A DNA stretch of 64,000 nt from Acidobacteriota bacterium (GCA_021846985.1 JAJZVX010000005.1:62001-126000), one strand, 5' to 3'; numbered from the stretch's first letter, positions 16,845 to 26,177 are shown. Made by a program: numbers and translations. The notes: a model not told the origin generated them from the letters alone.

Positions 16845-18734
16845 ATGACTCTGCTATCCTTCACCCTCGCCGAACCGTCGCACTTCTCCCTGCTTGAAAA
16901 GCTCCTCCTCATCGCGCTCACCGCGGCCTCCGCCGTCCTCTTCTGGCGACGCTTCGGAGCCGTTCTCCGCACCATCCTCGCCGCCAAAAAAGACCCGGCC
17001 TTCTCGCTTTCGCCGCTCGGGCCGCGCATCCGCGACTTCATCCTCGAAGTCGGTCTCCAGTCCAAGGTCATCCGTCAGCGCCCACTCCCCGGCCTTGCCC
17101 ACGCGGCTGTCTTCTGGGGCTTTTGCGCCTTCGCACTCGTCACCGTCAACCACTTTGCCTCCGCTCTCGGCCTCGCTTTTCTCTCGCCCGATGGCTTCTT
17201 TGGCCGCTTCTACTTCTGGTTCGCCGCCCTCTTTGCCCTCGCCTGCGCCATCGGCATCCTCGGCCTCTTTGTCCGCCGCTTCTTCGTCCGTCCCCGCTGG
17301 CTTGGTCAAAAAATCTCCTGGGAGTCGGGCTTCATCGCCCTGCTGATCTTCCTCCTCATGGCCACCTACCTGGCCGCGTTCTTCGTTACGGACTCCAGCC
17401 CCGCCATCCGCATTCTCTGGTGGATTCACACCCTGGCCATCCTCGTCTTTCTCCCCATCATTCCCCACACCAAGCACCTTCATCTCGTCCTCGCCCCGTT
17501 CACCGTCTTCCTCTCCCGCGGCAGCTTCAGCCGCATCCCGCCTCTCGCCGGCGACGAGGACTTCGGCCTCGTCGCCGGCGCCGACCTGACCCGCATCGCC
17601 GCCCTCCAGGCCTACTCCTGCGTGGAGTGCGGCCGCTGCACCGAGCACTGCCCCGCCGCCGCCACCGGCAAGCTCCTCAACCCCAAGGAAGTCATCCTCG
17701 GCCTCCGCGCCTACCTCAACGACATCGGCCCTGCCACCGATCAGCCTCTTCTGGGCCCCTACAACCCGCCCGAAGCGCCCTTCCAGTGCACCACCTGCGG
17801 CGCCTGCGAGTTCCAGTGCCCCGTCGGCATCGAGCATCTGCCCATCCTCGTCGGCCTGCGCCGCGGCGCCGTCAACACCGGCGCATGGGAAGACGACTAT
17901 GGCGCCAAACTCTTTCTCGCCCTGGAGCGCGGCGGCAACCCCTTGGGCATGCCCGCCTCCGACCGCGACAAGTTCATCGAGCGCGCCGCCCTGCCGCTCT
18001 TCGACGGCAGCCAGGAATACTGTCTCTGGCTCGGCTGCATGGGCGCCTACGACCCCCAGGGCCGCGAGATCGTCACCGACTTCGCCCGCATCCTCCGCCA
18101 TCTCGGCGTCAACTTCGGCGTCCTCCGCAAAGAGAAATGCACCGGCGACGCCGCCCGCCGCCTGGGCAACGACCTCCTCTTCCAGCAGCTTGCCGAGGCG
18201 AATCTCGAAAACCTGGCTCAATCCAAAGTCACAAAAATGCTCTCCATCTGCCCCCACTGCGTCCGCACCATCCAGGAGGACTGGCGCGAATACGGCACGC
18301 CCCCCGCCATCGAGCACCACACCGAATTCCTGGCGCACATGGCCGGAAAACTCCCTCCCATAGCTTTCCGCTCGGAGAGCATCGTCTACCACGACCCCTG
18401 CTATCTCGGCCGCTATCGCAATATCTACAATCCGCCGCGCATGCTCCTCCGCCGCGCCGGCCAGCTTGTCGAAGCGCCCCGCCACGGCGAGCGCAGCTTC
18501 TGCTGCGGCGCCGGCGGAGGCCTCACCTTCCTTGGCGAAGAGAAGGGCGAGCGCATCAGCCGCGTCCGCGCCGCCGAGCTCGTCTCGACAGGCGCCCAGG
18601 CCATCGCCACCGCCTGCCCCTTCTGCCACTCCATGTTCCGCGACGCTCTTGGCGAGTCCGCCACTCCCGCGCCTCAACTCCTCGACATTGCCCAGATCCT
18701 CGCCCGCGCCCTGCCGCCAGTGAAGAAACCGTAA
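16845..18734 (+). CDS. membrane Fe-S oxidoreductase, ETF:quinone oxidoreductase type (EMO-like)
   Basis: A 629-aa protein. The N-terminal third has about five or six membrane helices with His residues suited to b-type haem (nitrate reductase gamma-like). Then two ferredoxin-type clusters: CVECGRCTEHCP near residue 258 and CTTCGACEFQCP near 315. The C-terminal half has two heterodisulfide-reductase CCG domains (CLWLGCMG with CPHC; DPCYLGR with FCCGAGGG and CPFC). This layout matches the DUF224-type ETF:menaquinone oxidoreductase described in syntrophic bacteria. etfB and etfA follow on the same strand, so it probably passes electrons from acyl-CoA dehydrogenases via ETF to the quinone pool. 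No clear ribosome-binding site. Confidence 0.88.
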   Translation: MTLLSFTLAEPSHFSLLEKLLLIALTAASAVLFWRRFGAVLRTILAAKKDPAFSLSPLGPRIRDFILEVGLQSKVIRQRPLPGLAHAAVFWGFCAFALVTVNHFASALGLAFLSPDGFFGRFYFWFAALFALACAIGILGLFVRRFFVRPRWLGQKISWESGFIALLIFLLMATYLAAFFVTDSSPAIRILWWIHTLAILVFLPIIPHTKHLHLVLAPFTVFLSRGSFSRIPPLAGDEDFGLVAGADLTRIAALQAYSCVECGRCTEHCPAAATGKLLNPKEVILGLRAYLNDIGPATDQPLLGPYNPPEAPFQCTTCGACEFQCPVGIEHLPILVGLRRGAVNTGAWEDDYGAKLFLALERGGNPLGMPASDRDKFIERAALPLFDGSQEYCLWLGCMGAYDPQGREIVTDFARILRHLGVNFGVLRKEKCTGDAARRLGNDLLFQQLAEANLENLAQSKVTKMLSICPHCVRTIQEDWREYGTPPAIEHHTEFLAHMAGKLPPIAFRSESIVYHDPCYLGRYRNIYNPPRMLLRRAGQLVEAPRHGERSFCCGAGGGLTFLGEEKGERISRVRAAELVSTGAQAIATACPFCHSMFRDALGESATPAPQLLDIAQILARALPPVKKP

Positions 18735-18737
18735 ATA

Positions 18738-18841
18738 TTGATCCGGCCCTATGAGGTGAGACTTACCTGCCCCACCCTGGCCACAAAGGCGTGGCGGGGG
18801 TGGGACACCCGTAGATGTCTTATCCATTGGGGCCGGATCAA
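18738..18841. repeat. 104-bp palindromic intergenic element
   Basis: Perfect 12-bp inverted ends (TTGATCCGGCCC and its complement at 18830-18841) enclose nested inverted blocks CCCCACCC/GGGGTGGG and GCCAC/GTGGC around a short AAAG loop. The whole element can fold into one long imperfect hairpin. It begins four bases after the stop of the Fe-S oxidoreductase. It looks like a REP or MITE-type repeat; similar CCCCACCC-rich palindromes are, to my recollection, frequent in acidobacterial intergenic DNA. No coding capacity. It also separates the Fe-S gene from etfB and may act as an RNA hairpin between them. Confidence 0.75.
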
Positions 18842-19054
18842 GAATGACTTCGTCCTCGCCATACCCGATTCCACTTACACGCTGGCCCAGATGCGTCTCA
18901 AGGCTCTCGACGCCGACACCGCTCCGCCGGCCAGGTAGATTCTCGAAGGCAGTGCGCCTCTCCCGCACACTGCCTTCCGCGCCTTCTCCAACCCGGGCCT
19001 TCGTCATGGCGAATCCCCGCCCTCTGGCCGTACTATGTTCAAGGACAAACCCGT

Positions 19055-19825
19055 ATGAAGATCATCGTTGCCATGAAACAGGTTCCCGCGCCCGACGCCC
19101 AGATTCGTATCGACGCCGCTGGAAGGTGGATCGACGAGTCGGGTCTCCAGTGGGCTCTGAACGAATCCGATGCCTACGCCCTCGAGGAGGCCCTCCAGCA
19201 AAAGGAAAAGCATGGCGGTGAAGTCGTAGCCGTCTGCGCCGGCCCCGAGCGCGTGGGCTCGACCATCCGCGAAGCCTTGGCCAAGGGCGCCGACCGTGCC
19301 ATCCATATCGACTGCGACGACCTCGCCTCCCGTGATGCCCTCGGCATCGCCCGCCTCCTTGCCGCCGCCATCCAGCCTGAAAGTCCCGATCTCATCCTGA
19401 CCGGGCTCCAGTCCGAAGATCTCGGCCTGGGCCAAACCGGCGTCATCCTTGCCGAGTTGCTCGGTCTGCCCCACGCCACCCTCATTCTCCATGTCGAAAA
19501 AACCGAATCCGGCCTGCGCGTCAAGCGCGAGCTCGAGGAGGGCTGGTTCCAGAACGTCGAGCTTCCCATTCCCGCCGTTCTCACCATTCAGTCCGGCGGC
19601 AACAAGCTTCGCTACGCCACCCTCATGGGCATCAAACGCGCCAAGACCAAGGAGGTCCGCCGCATAGCCGCCGCCAGCCTCGCCGCCGCCGCCGCGCCCG
19701 TCGTCCTTCTTGACCGCATCGCCCTGCCCCAGAAGCAAAAAACCACCCAGATGCTCTCCGGCTCTCCCCAGGAAGCCGCCGCGGCCCTGGTCGAAAAACT
19801 GAAATTCGAAGCGAGGGCCCTATGA
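19055..19825 (+). CDS. etfB: electron transfer flavoprotein beta subunit
   Basis: A 256-aa EtfB. It opens MKIIVAMKQVP and contains the family blocks ALNESDAYALEEAL, GLQSEDLGLGQTG (AMP-binding region) and PAVLTIQSGGNKLRYATLMGI with KRAKTKE, which recognises partner dehydrogenases. With EtfA it forms the FAD/AMP heterodimer that accepts electrons from acyl-CoA and other dehydrogenases in the cytoplasm. The start has AAGGA about ten bases upstream. It overlaps etfA by four bases (ATGA). The upstream membrane Fe-S protein is the likely quinone-side partner. Confidence 0.95.
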   Translation: MKIIVAMKQVPAPDAQIRIDAAGRWIDESGLQWALNESDAYALEEALQQKEKHGGEVVAVCAGPERVGSTIREALAKGADRAIHIDCDDLASRDALGIARLLAAAIQPESPDLILTGLQSEDLGLGQTGVILAELLGLPHATLILHVEKTESGLRVKRELEEGWFQNVELPIPAVLTIQSGGNKLRYATLMGIKRAKTKEVRRIAAASLAAAAAPVVLLDRIALPQKQKTTQMLSGSPQEAAAALVEKLKFEARAL

Positions 19826-20790
19826 GCAGCGTATTGGTCGTGCAGGAAGCGCGCGCGGATGGGAAAAGCCGCTTCTTTCAGGAGTCTCTGGCTGCGGGCC
19901 GAATCCTTGCCGGCTTGACGGGTCTTCCCCTGGAAGCGGCGGCTATCGGGAATCCCAACAGCAGCGTTCTGGCCGAATTCTCCGGACCGCCGCCGGCGGC
20001 AGCCCACGCCGTCCAGCATCCGTTGCTCGAAACCTACACCTCTGACGGCTACGTGCTCGCTTTTGAGCAGTTGATCCGTAAACTCCAGCCCGCATTTGTT
20101 GTTTTTCCGCACTCCTACCAGGTCCGCGATTTCGTTCCGCGTCTTGCGGCCCGATTCGGCAAAGGACTCATCGGCGATGTAACCGCCATCGAAGCCGGAC
20201 CCACGTTTGTGCGCCAGCTCTTCCAGGGAAGAGTGAACGGTATGTATCGCGATGCGGGCGATGGACCTTGTTTTATCTCGATCCAAAGCGGGGCGTTTCC
20301 GCCGGATTCTGCAACCGCTGGCGCCACCACGATCCATCCCTTCGTTCCCGAGATGATTGCCGCGCAGATTCGCACCCATCCCGGCGAGCCCTTCCGCGCC
20401 TCGGCCCGAACCGTCGATCTCGGTTCCGCCCAGGCCATCGTCGCCGTCGGCCGCGGCATCAAGGAAGAGGCCAACATGCCCCTCGTCCGCGACCTTGCCG
20501 CCGCTCTCGGCGCGGAGTTGGCCGCCTCGCGCCCCATCTGCGACAACGGCTGGCTCCCCATGGAGCGGCAGGTCGGCAGTTCCGGCCAAACCGTTGCCCC
20601 CAAACTCTACCTCGCCGCCGGCATCTCCGGAGCCATCCAGCACCTGGTTGGCATGAAAGGCTCCCAGTGCATCGTGGCCATCAATAAAGACCCTGACGCT
20701 CCCATCTTCGAAGTCGCGGACTACGGCATTGCCGCCGACCTTTTCGAAGTCATCCCTGCGCTCACCGAGGCTATCAAAGCCGCAAGGTAG
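19822..20790 (+). CDS. etfA: electron transfer flavoprotein alpha subunit
   Basis: A 322-aa EtfA. The C-terminal FAD-binding domain is clear: [20 protein letters not shown], then [20 protein letters not shown] and [18 protein letters not shown], including the SGQT and His residues that touch the flavin. The N-terminal domain is less conserved. It starts inside the end of etfB (ATGA overlap), giving coupled translation in a 1:1 ratio. A strong GC hairpin follows 11 bases after the stop. Confidence 0.95.
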   Translation: MSSVLVVQEARADGKSRFFQESLAAGRILAGLTGLPLEAAAIGNPNSSVLAEFSGPPPAAAHAVQHPLLETYTSDGYVLAFEQLIRKLQPAFVVFPHSYQVRDFVPRLAARFGKGLIGDVTAIEAGPTFVRQLFQGRVNGMYRDAGDGPCFISIQSGAFPPDSATAGATTIHPFVPEMIAAQIRTHPGEPFRASARTVDLGSAQAIVAVGRGIKEEANMPLVRDLAAALGAELAASRPICDNGWLPMERQVGSSGQTVAPKLYLAAGISGAIQHLVGMKGSQCIVAINKDPDAPIFEVADYGIAADLFEVIPALTEAIKAAR

Positions 20791-20800
20791 AAGCCCCAAC

Positions 20801-20828
20801 CGGCCGGAAGGTAAGCCGCTTCCGGCCG
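20801..20828 (+). terminator. terminator-like hairpin after etfA
   Basis: CGGCCGGAAG, an 8-base loop GTAAGCCG, then CTTCCGGCCG: a perfect 10-bp stem. There is no T-tract, so termination strength is uncertain. Confidence 0.5.
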
Positions 20829-20877
20829 CCGCGAGTCCATCGGGCCCCCGTCTCCCCTGCCGCTCCTGAGGTCTGCC

Positions 20878-21795
20878 ATGGCCGCAACTCGCAAGCCCAT
20901 CGTCGTCGTCGGCAGCATCAACATCGATCTCGTCGCCCACGCACCGCGTATTCCTCTTGCCGGCCAATCCCTCATCGGATCGGATTTCGTCACCACCCCC
21001 GGCGGCAAAGGCGCCAACCAGGCCGTCGCCGCCGCCCGTCTTGGCTATCCTGTGCATATTGTGGGCGCCGTCGGCGACGATGTTTTCGCGCAATCCCTCC
21101 TCGACAACCTCTCCGCCGCAGGCGTGGATGCCTCCGCCACCGCCCGCGTCTCCGGTCCTTCCGGCGTCGCCGTCATCCTTCTGACCACCAGCGGCGAAAA
21201 CTCCATCGTCGTCGTCCCCGGCGCCAATGCCCGCGTCACACCGGCACTCATCGACCGCCATGCCGCGCTCATCCGCTCGGCAGGCATGGTCCTTTGCCAG
21301 TTGGAACTGCCCCTTGCCGCCACCTTGTATCTGCTCGCCCTCTGTGCCCAGGCAGGCGTCCCCGTCATCCTCGATCCCGCCCCCGCCGCCGCTTTGCCCG
21401 ATGCCGTCTTTCGCCAGGCCGCCTGGTTCACACCCAACCAGACCGAAGCCGCTTTCTACCTCGGCCACAAAACGACTCCCAAACAGGGCGCGGCAGCGCT
21501 GCTGGACCGCGGCCTTCAGGGTGTCGTCTTGAAGCGCGGACGCCACGGAGCTTACGTCGCCATCTCCGGCGCTGCTGCCGCCCTGCCGCCCTTCCACGTC
21601 GAGCCCGTCGATACGGTCGCAGCCGGCGATTGCTTCAACGGCGCCTTTGCCGTCGCCCTTCTTGAAGGCCACGACCCCTTTTCCGCCGCTCGCTTTGCCT
21701 CCGCTGCCGCCGCCCTTTCCGTCACCCATCACGGCGCTCAGGCTGCCATGCCCACGCGCACCGAAGTCGAGCAGTTTCTCCTCCATCGCTCCTGA
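20878..21795 (+). CDS. rbsK: ribokinase (PfkB family)
   Basis: A 305-aa sugar kinase that phosphorylates D-ribose to ribose 5-phosphate with ATP. PfkB signature 1 region is PGGKGANQAVAAARLG; signature 2 is DTVAAGDCFNGAFA near residue 243, containing the catalytic Asp. The opening VVVGSINIDLV and the PNQTEA motif fit ribokinase rather than fructokinase or adenosine kinase. GAGG lies seven bases before the ATG. No ribose transporter is adjacent, so the ribose would come from elsewhere, for example nucleoside breakdown. Confidence 0.9.
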   Translation: MAATRKPIVVVGSINIDLVAHAPRIPLAGQSLIGSDFVTTPGGKGANQAVAAARLGYPVHIVGAVGDDVFAQSLLDNLSAAGVDASATARVSGPSGVAVILLTTSGENSIVVVPGANARVTPALIDRHAALIRSAGMVLCQLELPLAATLYLLALCAQAGVPVILDPAPAAALPDAVFRQAAWFTPNQTEAAFYLGHKTTPKQGAAALLDRGLQGVVLKRGRHGAYVAISGAAAALPPFHVEPVDTVAAGDCFNGAFAVALLEGHDPFSAARFASAAAALSVTHHGAQAAMPTRTEVEQFLLHRS

Positions 21796-21833
21796 CCGGC
21801 TTCCTGCTCGACAATTCCTTGTCCACTTCAACC

Positions 21834-21886
21834 CATCCTCGTGCAGTATCTTGGCCACCGCATCCACGACCGCTTCCTGCCCATCC
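21834..21886 (+). repeat. stray copy of part of the MsbA-like ABC transporter gene
   Basis: The 43 bases at 21834-21876 match 43550-43592 inside the ABC transporter gene with one mismatch. Weaker similarity extends about ten bases further (3 mismatches). In frame it encodes ILVQYLGHRIHDRF, as in the transporter. It lies in the gap between rbsK and the next minus-strand gene and has no function of its own that I can see. Confidence 0.8.
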
Positions 21887-21890
21887 CCGC

Positions 21891-22205
21891 TCAAAAAGTC
21901 TTGCGCCACCACGCCGTCTTTTCGTAGTTGAGCAGCCTCGTCCTGCCCCCGCGCGCCAGATAAAAATCCAGCACGTCGTCCGCCTGAAAGACCGAGCAAT
22001 CCGGCCAACTCTCGTCTTTCATCAGGTGCGTTGCCTCCAGGCGGCTGTCCACCAGCGTAATCTCCGTCGGGGAGCACTGCACCACCCGTTGCGCCTTCAG
22101 CGCAAACGTCGTCCCCGGCAGCGGATCGGGCGGCATCTGGTTGGCTATTTTGGTCAGCACCAGGACCAATACGAACACCGCGGCGACAATGACAATCTTC
22201 TTCAT
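21891..22205 (-). CDS. small membrane-anchored hypothetical protein
   Basis: A 104-aa protein not recognised. Residues 1-19 are MKK followed by a hydrophobic stretch, which is either a single N-terminal anchor or an uncleaved signal. The rest (residues 25-104) is a small soluble domain predicted outside the cytoplasm, with two Cys (residues about 44 and 70). The upstream sequence offers only a weak AGG ribosome-binding site. The start codon is ATG. It could be co-transcribed after the M48 protease, 156 bases upstream on the same strand. Confidence 0.6.
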   Translation of the reverse strand: MKKIVIVAAVFVLVLVLTKIANQMPPDPLPGTTFALKAQRVVQCSPTEITLVDSRLEATHLMKDESWPDCSVFQADDVLDFYLARGGRTRLLNYEKTAWWRKTF

Positions 22206-22361
22206 GACCTGTGTGCGTTTTTCGCGTCCGCGGCTGGCCGCGCTCCCAACCGGCGTGCGCCGCCACGCGGACCTTCCGCAATCAATCTATAGCCTCTGCT
22301 GGACAAACACAACTCAGCCCCGGCAGGCACGGCACGCAGTTCTTCAATCGTTGCGCCTTTG

Positions 22362-23627
22362 CTAGTTCTGATCGTCCCGCCGGTGCAGCGTGGGCCGGTC
22401 GTCCGCGCTCGTCCCGTTTCCACTCGATCCGTTGCCCGTGCCGGCTCGCCGCAGCGAGGGCCTGTTTTTGTTTCGCGCGTCCATCAGCCGCCGCTTGTTT
22501 TCGATCCGCGCCAGCCGCGCCTTCACCTGGTCGAACTCCGATGTCGTCACCGTGTACTCGTCCCGCGCGGGCAGTATCCGCGCTATCTCCTCCTGCGAGT
22601 GCAGAATCCGCTCCGGCGTCTGCGGATGGTCCGAGAAGGTGCGCGACACCAGCCCTGGCTTGCGCTTCTGCAGCGCCTGAATCTTCTCAAAGAAAGTGAT
22701 GAACGCCTGCGGATCGTACCCCGCGCGGTACATATACTGCACCCCCAGGAAGTCTGCCTGCGCCTCAAACTCGCGCGAAAACCTCAAGAACGTGACCGGC
22801 ACCGCAAACTGCGCCGCTTCGTAAATGCCCAATCCCGTCCAGTCGTAGGGCAGCATGACCATCAGCGGCACCATGCCAATCTGCGTGTAGTTCATTCGCG
22901 TCTGCTCGCGCATGGCGTGGTGCGCGCACACGTGCGCCACCTCGTGCGCCATCACGCCCGCCAGTTCCGCCTCCTCGTCCGCCGCCAGAATCAGTCCCGA
23001 GTTCACATAAAAGAACCCGCCCGGCAGCGCCATGGCGTTGATCTCGTCCGAATCGATCACTTTTATCGTGAACGGCACCTTGCAATCGGAGTTCTTCACG
23101 ATGTTTTGCCCGATGCGGTTCACATACTCGGTCACCACCGGATCGGTGATAAACCGCGTGCTCTTGTCGATCTCGCTGGCATACATTCTGCCCATCTTGA
23201 TCTCGGTGTCCGTCGAGTACCAGTTCCCCAGGCCCCGGCCGCCGATGTTCCGGTTCCCCACCGCGTTCACATCGTCAATCGAGCCGTGCTTCACCTTGAT
23301 CATCTCGCTGCCCGGTTCCACCACCTTCTCCGGGTTCACGTCCACCTTCGGCACATCCCCGCCCACCGGCTCCGTCCCCGGAGCCGCTTTGTCCTTCTTG
23401 TCCTTGCGCTTGTCCTTTTCCTGGCCGGCCGCAACCTGCGCCGCCGGCGCGCTTTGCGCGGTAGCGTTCTTCTCCTGCGGCGTCGCGGGAACGTCCCCGC
23501 CCGCCGGCGCCGATTCCGGAGCAGGCGGGGCGGCGGGCGTAGTCGATGGCGCCGTTTGCGCCCATGCTGCCGTGGCCAGCGCCAGGGCCAAACCGGCCGT
23601 CCTCCATGCTTTCCCGGGCATGCTCAT
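22362..23627 (-). CDS. secreted M48-family metalloprotease
   Basis: A 421-aa exported zinc protease. A signal peptide (to about residue 24, ending AWAQ) is followed by a low-complexity Ala/Pro/Lys linker to about residue 100. The peptidase domain contains LPGGFFYVNSGLI and the zinc motif HEVAH, with the third ligand Glu in REFEAQADFLG. This order matches BepA/LoiP-type periplasmic M48 proteases, which control outer-membrane protein quality. The C-terminal region lacks clear TPR repeats. The start MSMPGK was chosen because GGAGG lies six bases upstream; a longer frame of 16 residues exists. It is divergent from the PP2C phosphatase gene. Confidence 0.9.
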   Translation of the reverse strand: MSMPGKAWRTAGLALALATAAWAQTAPSTTPAAPPAPESAPAGGDVPATPQEKNATAQSAPAAQVAAGQEKDKRKDKKDKAAPGTEPVGGDVPKVDVNPEKVVEPGSEMIKVKHGSIDDVNAVGNRNIGGRGLGNWYSTDTEIKMGRMYASEIDKSTRFITDPVVTEYVNRIGQNIVKNSDCKVPFTIKVIDSDEINAMALPGGFFYVNSGLILAADEEAELAGVMAHEVAHVCAHHAMREQTRMNYTQIGMVPLMVMLPYDWTGLGIYEAAQFAVPVTFLRFSREFEAQADFLGVQYMYRAGYDPQAFITFFEKIQALQKRKPGLVSRTFSDHPQTPERILHSQEEIARILPARDEYTVTTSEFDQVKARLARIENKRRLMDARNKNRPSLRRAGTGNGSSGNGTSADDRPTLHRRDDQN

Positions 23628-23851
23628 CGGATGCCTCCCGCGCAAAACCGCGCCCGGCGGCGAGCGCCGCTTCACTCCATTCCCTAGACGCTATCATCCT
23701 CTCCTTCGGCAACCTCTGCAATCCAGAATCGTTCCGCCGCCTTCATCCTCTTCGCATCCAGAATCCCGTCTCTCCAGCGCTGTTTCTGGCCCCTTGGAGC
23801 CTCCATCCGGATGAATTAGAGTGAAGAACACACGGGGCTGCGGGAGGCACC

Positions 23852-25978
23852 TTGTTCGGAAAGAAAGCTGCACTGGCTATGCTCGTTCTCTGCGGCGCGC
23901 CATTCCTGGCCGCCCAGCACCCCGCTCCGCCCAATCCCCTGGCGCAGATGCTTCACCTCCACGCCCATATGCCCCCTGCGCCCGCCAACGCCACACGCAC
24001 TCCGGAGACCATCTTCGACGCCACCCGCCTGGGCTCTCCTCTTGTCCTCGACAAAGGCTGGCGCGTGGGCGTCTCCTCCAATCCCGCCGTCGCCGATCCT
24101 GCCTTCGACGACTCCACCTGGGCCATCCGTAACGCCAGCGACTCCATCGACGATGTCCCCGATGAAGACCACCCCGCGGGCACGCCTCTTCCCCAACACA
24201 AAGGTCCGCCGCAGCCCGGCCACCATCGTCCCTTCGCGTGGTTCCGCATCCATATCCGCCTGGCCCCCAACCACGGACCCGTCGCGCTCCTTATAGAGAT
24301 GCCCGTCTCCCACAGCGCCTCCTTCGCCCTCAGCTCCCAGGTCTTCTCCGTCGATGTCTTCGCCAACGGCAAACAGATTCAGGCCGGCGGGCCCCACGGC
24401 GATTCCCCCGGGCCCTATCAGCAGATTTCCCGCATCTACGACCTCGACATCCCCTCCTCTGAAACCTCTCTCACCCTTGTCGTCCGCAGCGTCTACATCC
24501 CCGTCGGCTACGGCGCTTACACCACCTTCTTCGGCAACCGCAAGCTCAGTCTCGGCAACCCCGACGACCTCGCCGTCCGGCTCGATGTCTGGAGCGACCT
24601 CAGCCTCTTCGAGCGCTTGCCCCGCCTCGTCAACTCCATCCTCCTCGTCGTCCTCGCCCTCTTCCTTCTCGCCCTCTATTTCACTCAGAAGGGCCACCTC
24701 GAATACCTGCTTCTCGCCCTCTACGAGCTCACCGAAGCCCCCGTCGGCTTCATCGACCAGGCCGGCAGCTCCGGCCACCTTGATCGCCTCCTCTACGGGG
24801 CCATCGTTCTCCAGTTGCTCGTCCTCTCCGCCTATCTCTACTTCGAATTCCTCATCCGCTTTCTTTCCCTCAAGCGCCGCCGGTACATCACCATCCTTCG
24901 TCTCAGCGCTCCCATTCTCGCCGGCGTTGCGCCTGCGCTTCTCAGCCTTGGCCGTGGCCGCGCCTCCGGCATCTTCCTGCTCGTCGTCGCCCTTGGCACC
25001 CTCATCTGGGTCGTCTGCTGGCTCACCTTCGTCCTCACCACCCTCTTCCGCGCCACCCTCCGCCGCAACTTCGAGGCCGGTCTCCTCCTTTTTCCTCTCT
25101 TGCTCAGCATGGTCGGCTGGATCGAGCCCATGCTCCTCGGCAACATGAATCAGTGGGGCGGCCGCACTTACCACTCGACCCTCACCATTCAGGCTGGCCC
25201 CATCCCCATCCACCTCTCCGCCATTGCCGACTTTGCCGGCATCCTCGGCATCGTCATCATCGTCTTCTTCCGCTTCCTTCGCATCCAGCAAGACCAGGAG
25301 CGCGCCGCCAGCGAGCTCGCCGCCGCCCGCAGCGTCCAGGAGCTCATGATCCCCCACGAGAAGCTCCAGACGCCCGGCTTCGAAGTTGACTCCGTCTACA
25401 ACCCCGCCACCGAGGTGGGCGGCGACTTCTTCCACCTCCAGAGCACCCCCGATGGCGGCCTCCTCGTCGTCATCGGCGACGTGGCCGGCAAGGGCCTCAA
25501 AGCCGCCATGAACGTCTCCATGCTCATGGGCGCCCTGCGCCGCATTCCCGAGCACAGCCCCGCCAAAATCCTCGAAGCTCTCAACCGCGTCCTTGTTGGC
25601 CCTGACAGCTTCACCACCTGCCAGGCGGCTCTCTTCGGCCCCAACGGCGAGCTCGTGGTCGCCAACGCCGGCCATCTGCCGCCTTACCTCAACAGTCAGG
25701 AGGTCAACCTCCCCGGCAACCTCCCGCTCGGCGTCCTTCCCGACACCACCTACGCCGAAGTTCGCCTCTACCTCCACCCCGGCGACCGCATCCTCCTGCT
25801 CTCCGACGGCGTGGTGGAAGCCCGCAACCCCACCGGCGAAATCTTCGGCTTCGACCGCGTCCACAACCTCTCCAACCAATCCGCCTTCTACATCGCCGAT
25901 GCCGCCAGGGCATTCGGCCAGGAAGACGACATCACCGTCCTCACCATCCGCCGCCTCAACCAGGCAAAAGCCGCATAG
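23852..25978 (+). CDS. membrane sensor PP2C (SpoIIE-type) serine/threonine phosphatase
   Basis: A 708-aa signalling protein. A signal peptide (to about residue 21) leads into an exported beta-rich domain (about 60-240) like the sensory domains placed before 7TM receptors. A set of about seven membrane helices follows (about 260-480). The cytoplasmic SpoIIE/PP2C phosphatase begins near residue 500, with metal-binding Asp residues in VGGDFF, GDVAGKG, LLSDGVVEA and EDDITVL. Such enzymes dephosphorylate anti-sigma-factor antagonists; no such partner is adjacent. The start is TTG, with GGGAGG four bases upstream; an ATG 27 bases later has no ribosome-binding site and would shorten the signal peptide. 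Confidence 0.88.
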   Translation: MFGKKAALAMLVLCGAPFLAAQHPAPPNPLAQMLHLHAHMPPAPANATRTPETIFDATRLGSPLVLDKGWRVGVSSNPAVADPAFDDSTWAIRNASDSIDDVPDEDHPAGTPLPQHKGPPQPGHHRPFAWFRIHIRLAPNHGPVALLIEMPVSHSASFALSSQVFSVDVFANGKQIQAGGPHGDSPGPYQQISRIYDLDIPSSETSLTLVVRSVYIPVGYGAYTTFFGNRKLSLGNPDDLAVRLDVWSDLSLFERLPRLVNSILLVVLALFLLALYFTQKGHLEYLLLALYELTEAPVGFIDQAGSSGHLDRLLYGAIVLQLLVLSAYLYFEFLIRFLSLKRRRYITILRLSAPILAGVAPALLSLGRGRASGIFLLVVALGTLIWVVCWLTFVLTTLFRATLRRNFEAGLLLFPLLLSMVGWIEPMLLGNMNQWGGRTYHSTLTIQAGPIPIHLSAIADFAGILGIVIIVFFRFLRIQQDQERAASELAAARSVQELMIPHEKLQTPGFEVDSVYNPATEVGGDFFHLQSTPDGGLLVVIGDVAGKGLKAAMNVSMLMGALRRIPEHSPAKILEALNRVLVGPDSFTTCQAALFGPNGELVVANAGHLPPYLNSQEVNLPGNLPLGVLPDTTYAEVRLYLHPGDRILLLSDGVVEARNPTGEIFGFDRVHNLSNQSAFYIADAARAFGQEDDITVLTIRRLNQAKAA

Positions 25979-26177
25979 CATCCGCCTCATTGTTCCCGGC
26001 AGCAAAACTCGAAATTGAAAAAGAGGAATCGGCGGCGCAAGCGCCTTCACGCGCATACTCGGACCTCGGCCTCACGCCCCGGAGAGGCACATGTAAAAGT
26101 CCAAATGCATGTGTTCTGAAACACGAGACTAACTGCAATCGCAGGCAGTCCCGGCGGGGCAAATACCGGACAGCGTG

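Noticed and set aside
16854-19007. 717-codon antisense frame over the Fe-S oxidoreductase
   Set aside because: A mirror of the real gene, rich in Gly, Ala and Glu, with no family motif.
19612-22281. 889-codon antisense frame over etfB, etfA and rbsK
   Set aside because: It spans three well-identified genes on the other strand and resembles no protein.
23816-26056. 746-codon antisense frame over the PP2C phosphatase
   Set aside because: Composition is extreme (Gly, Glu, Asp, Val repeats) and it mirrors the sense codons.
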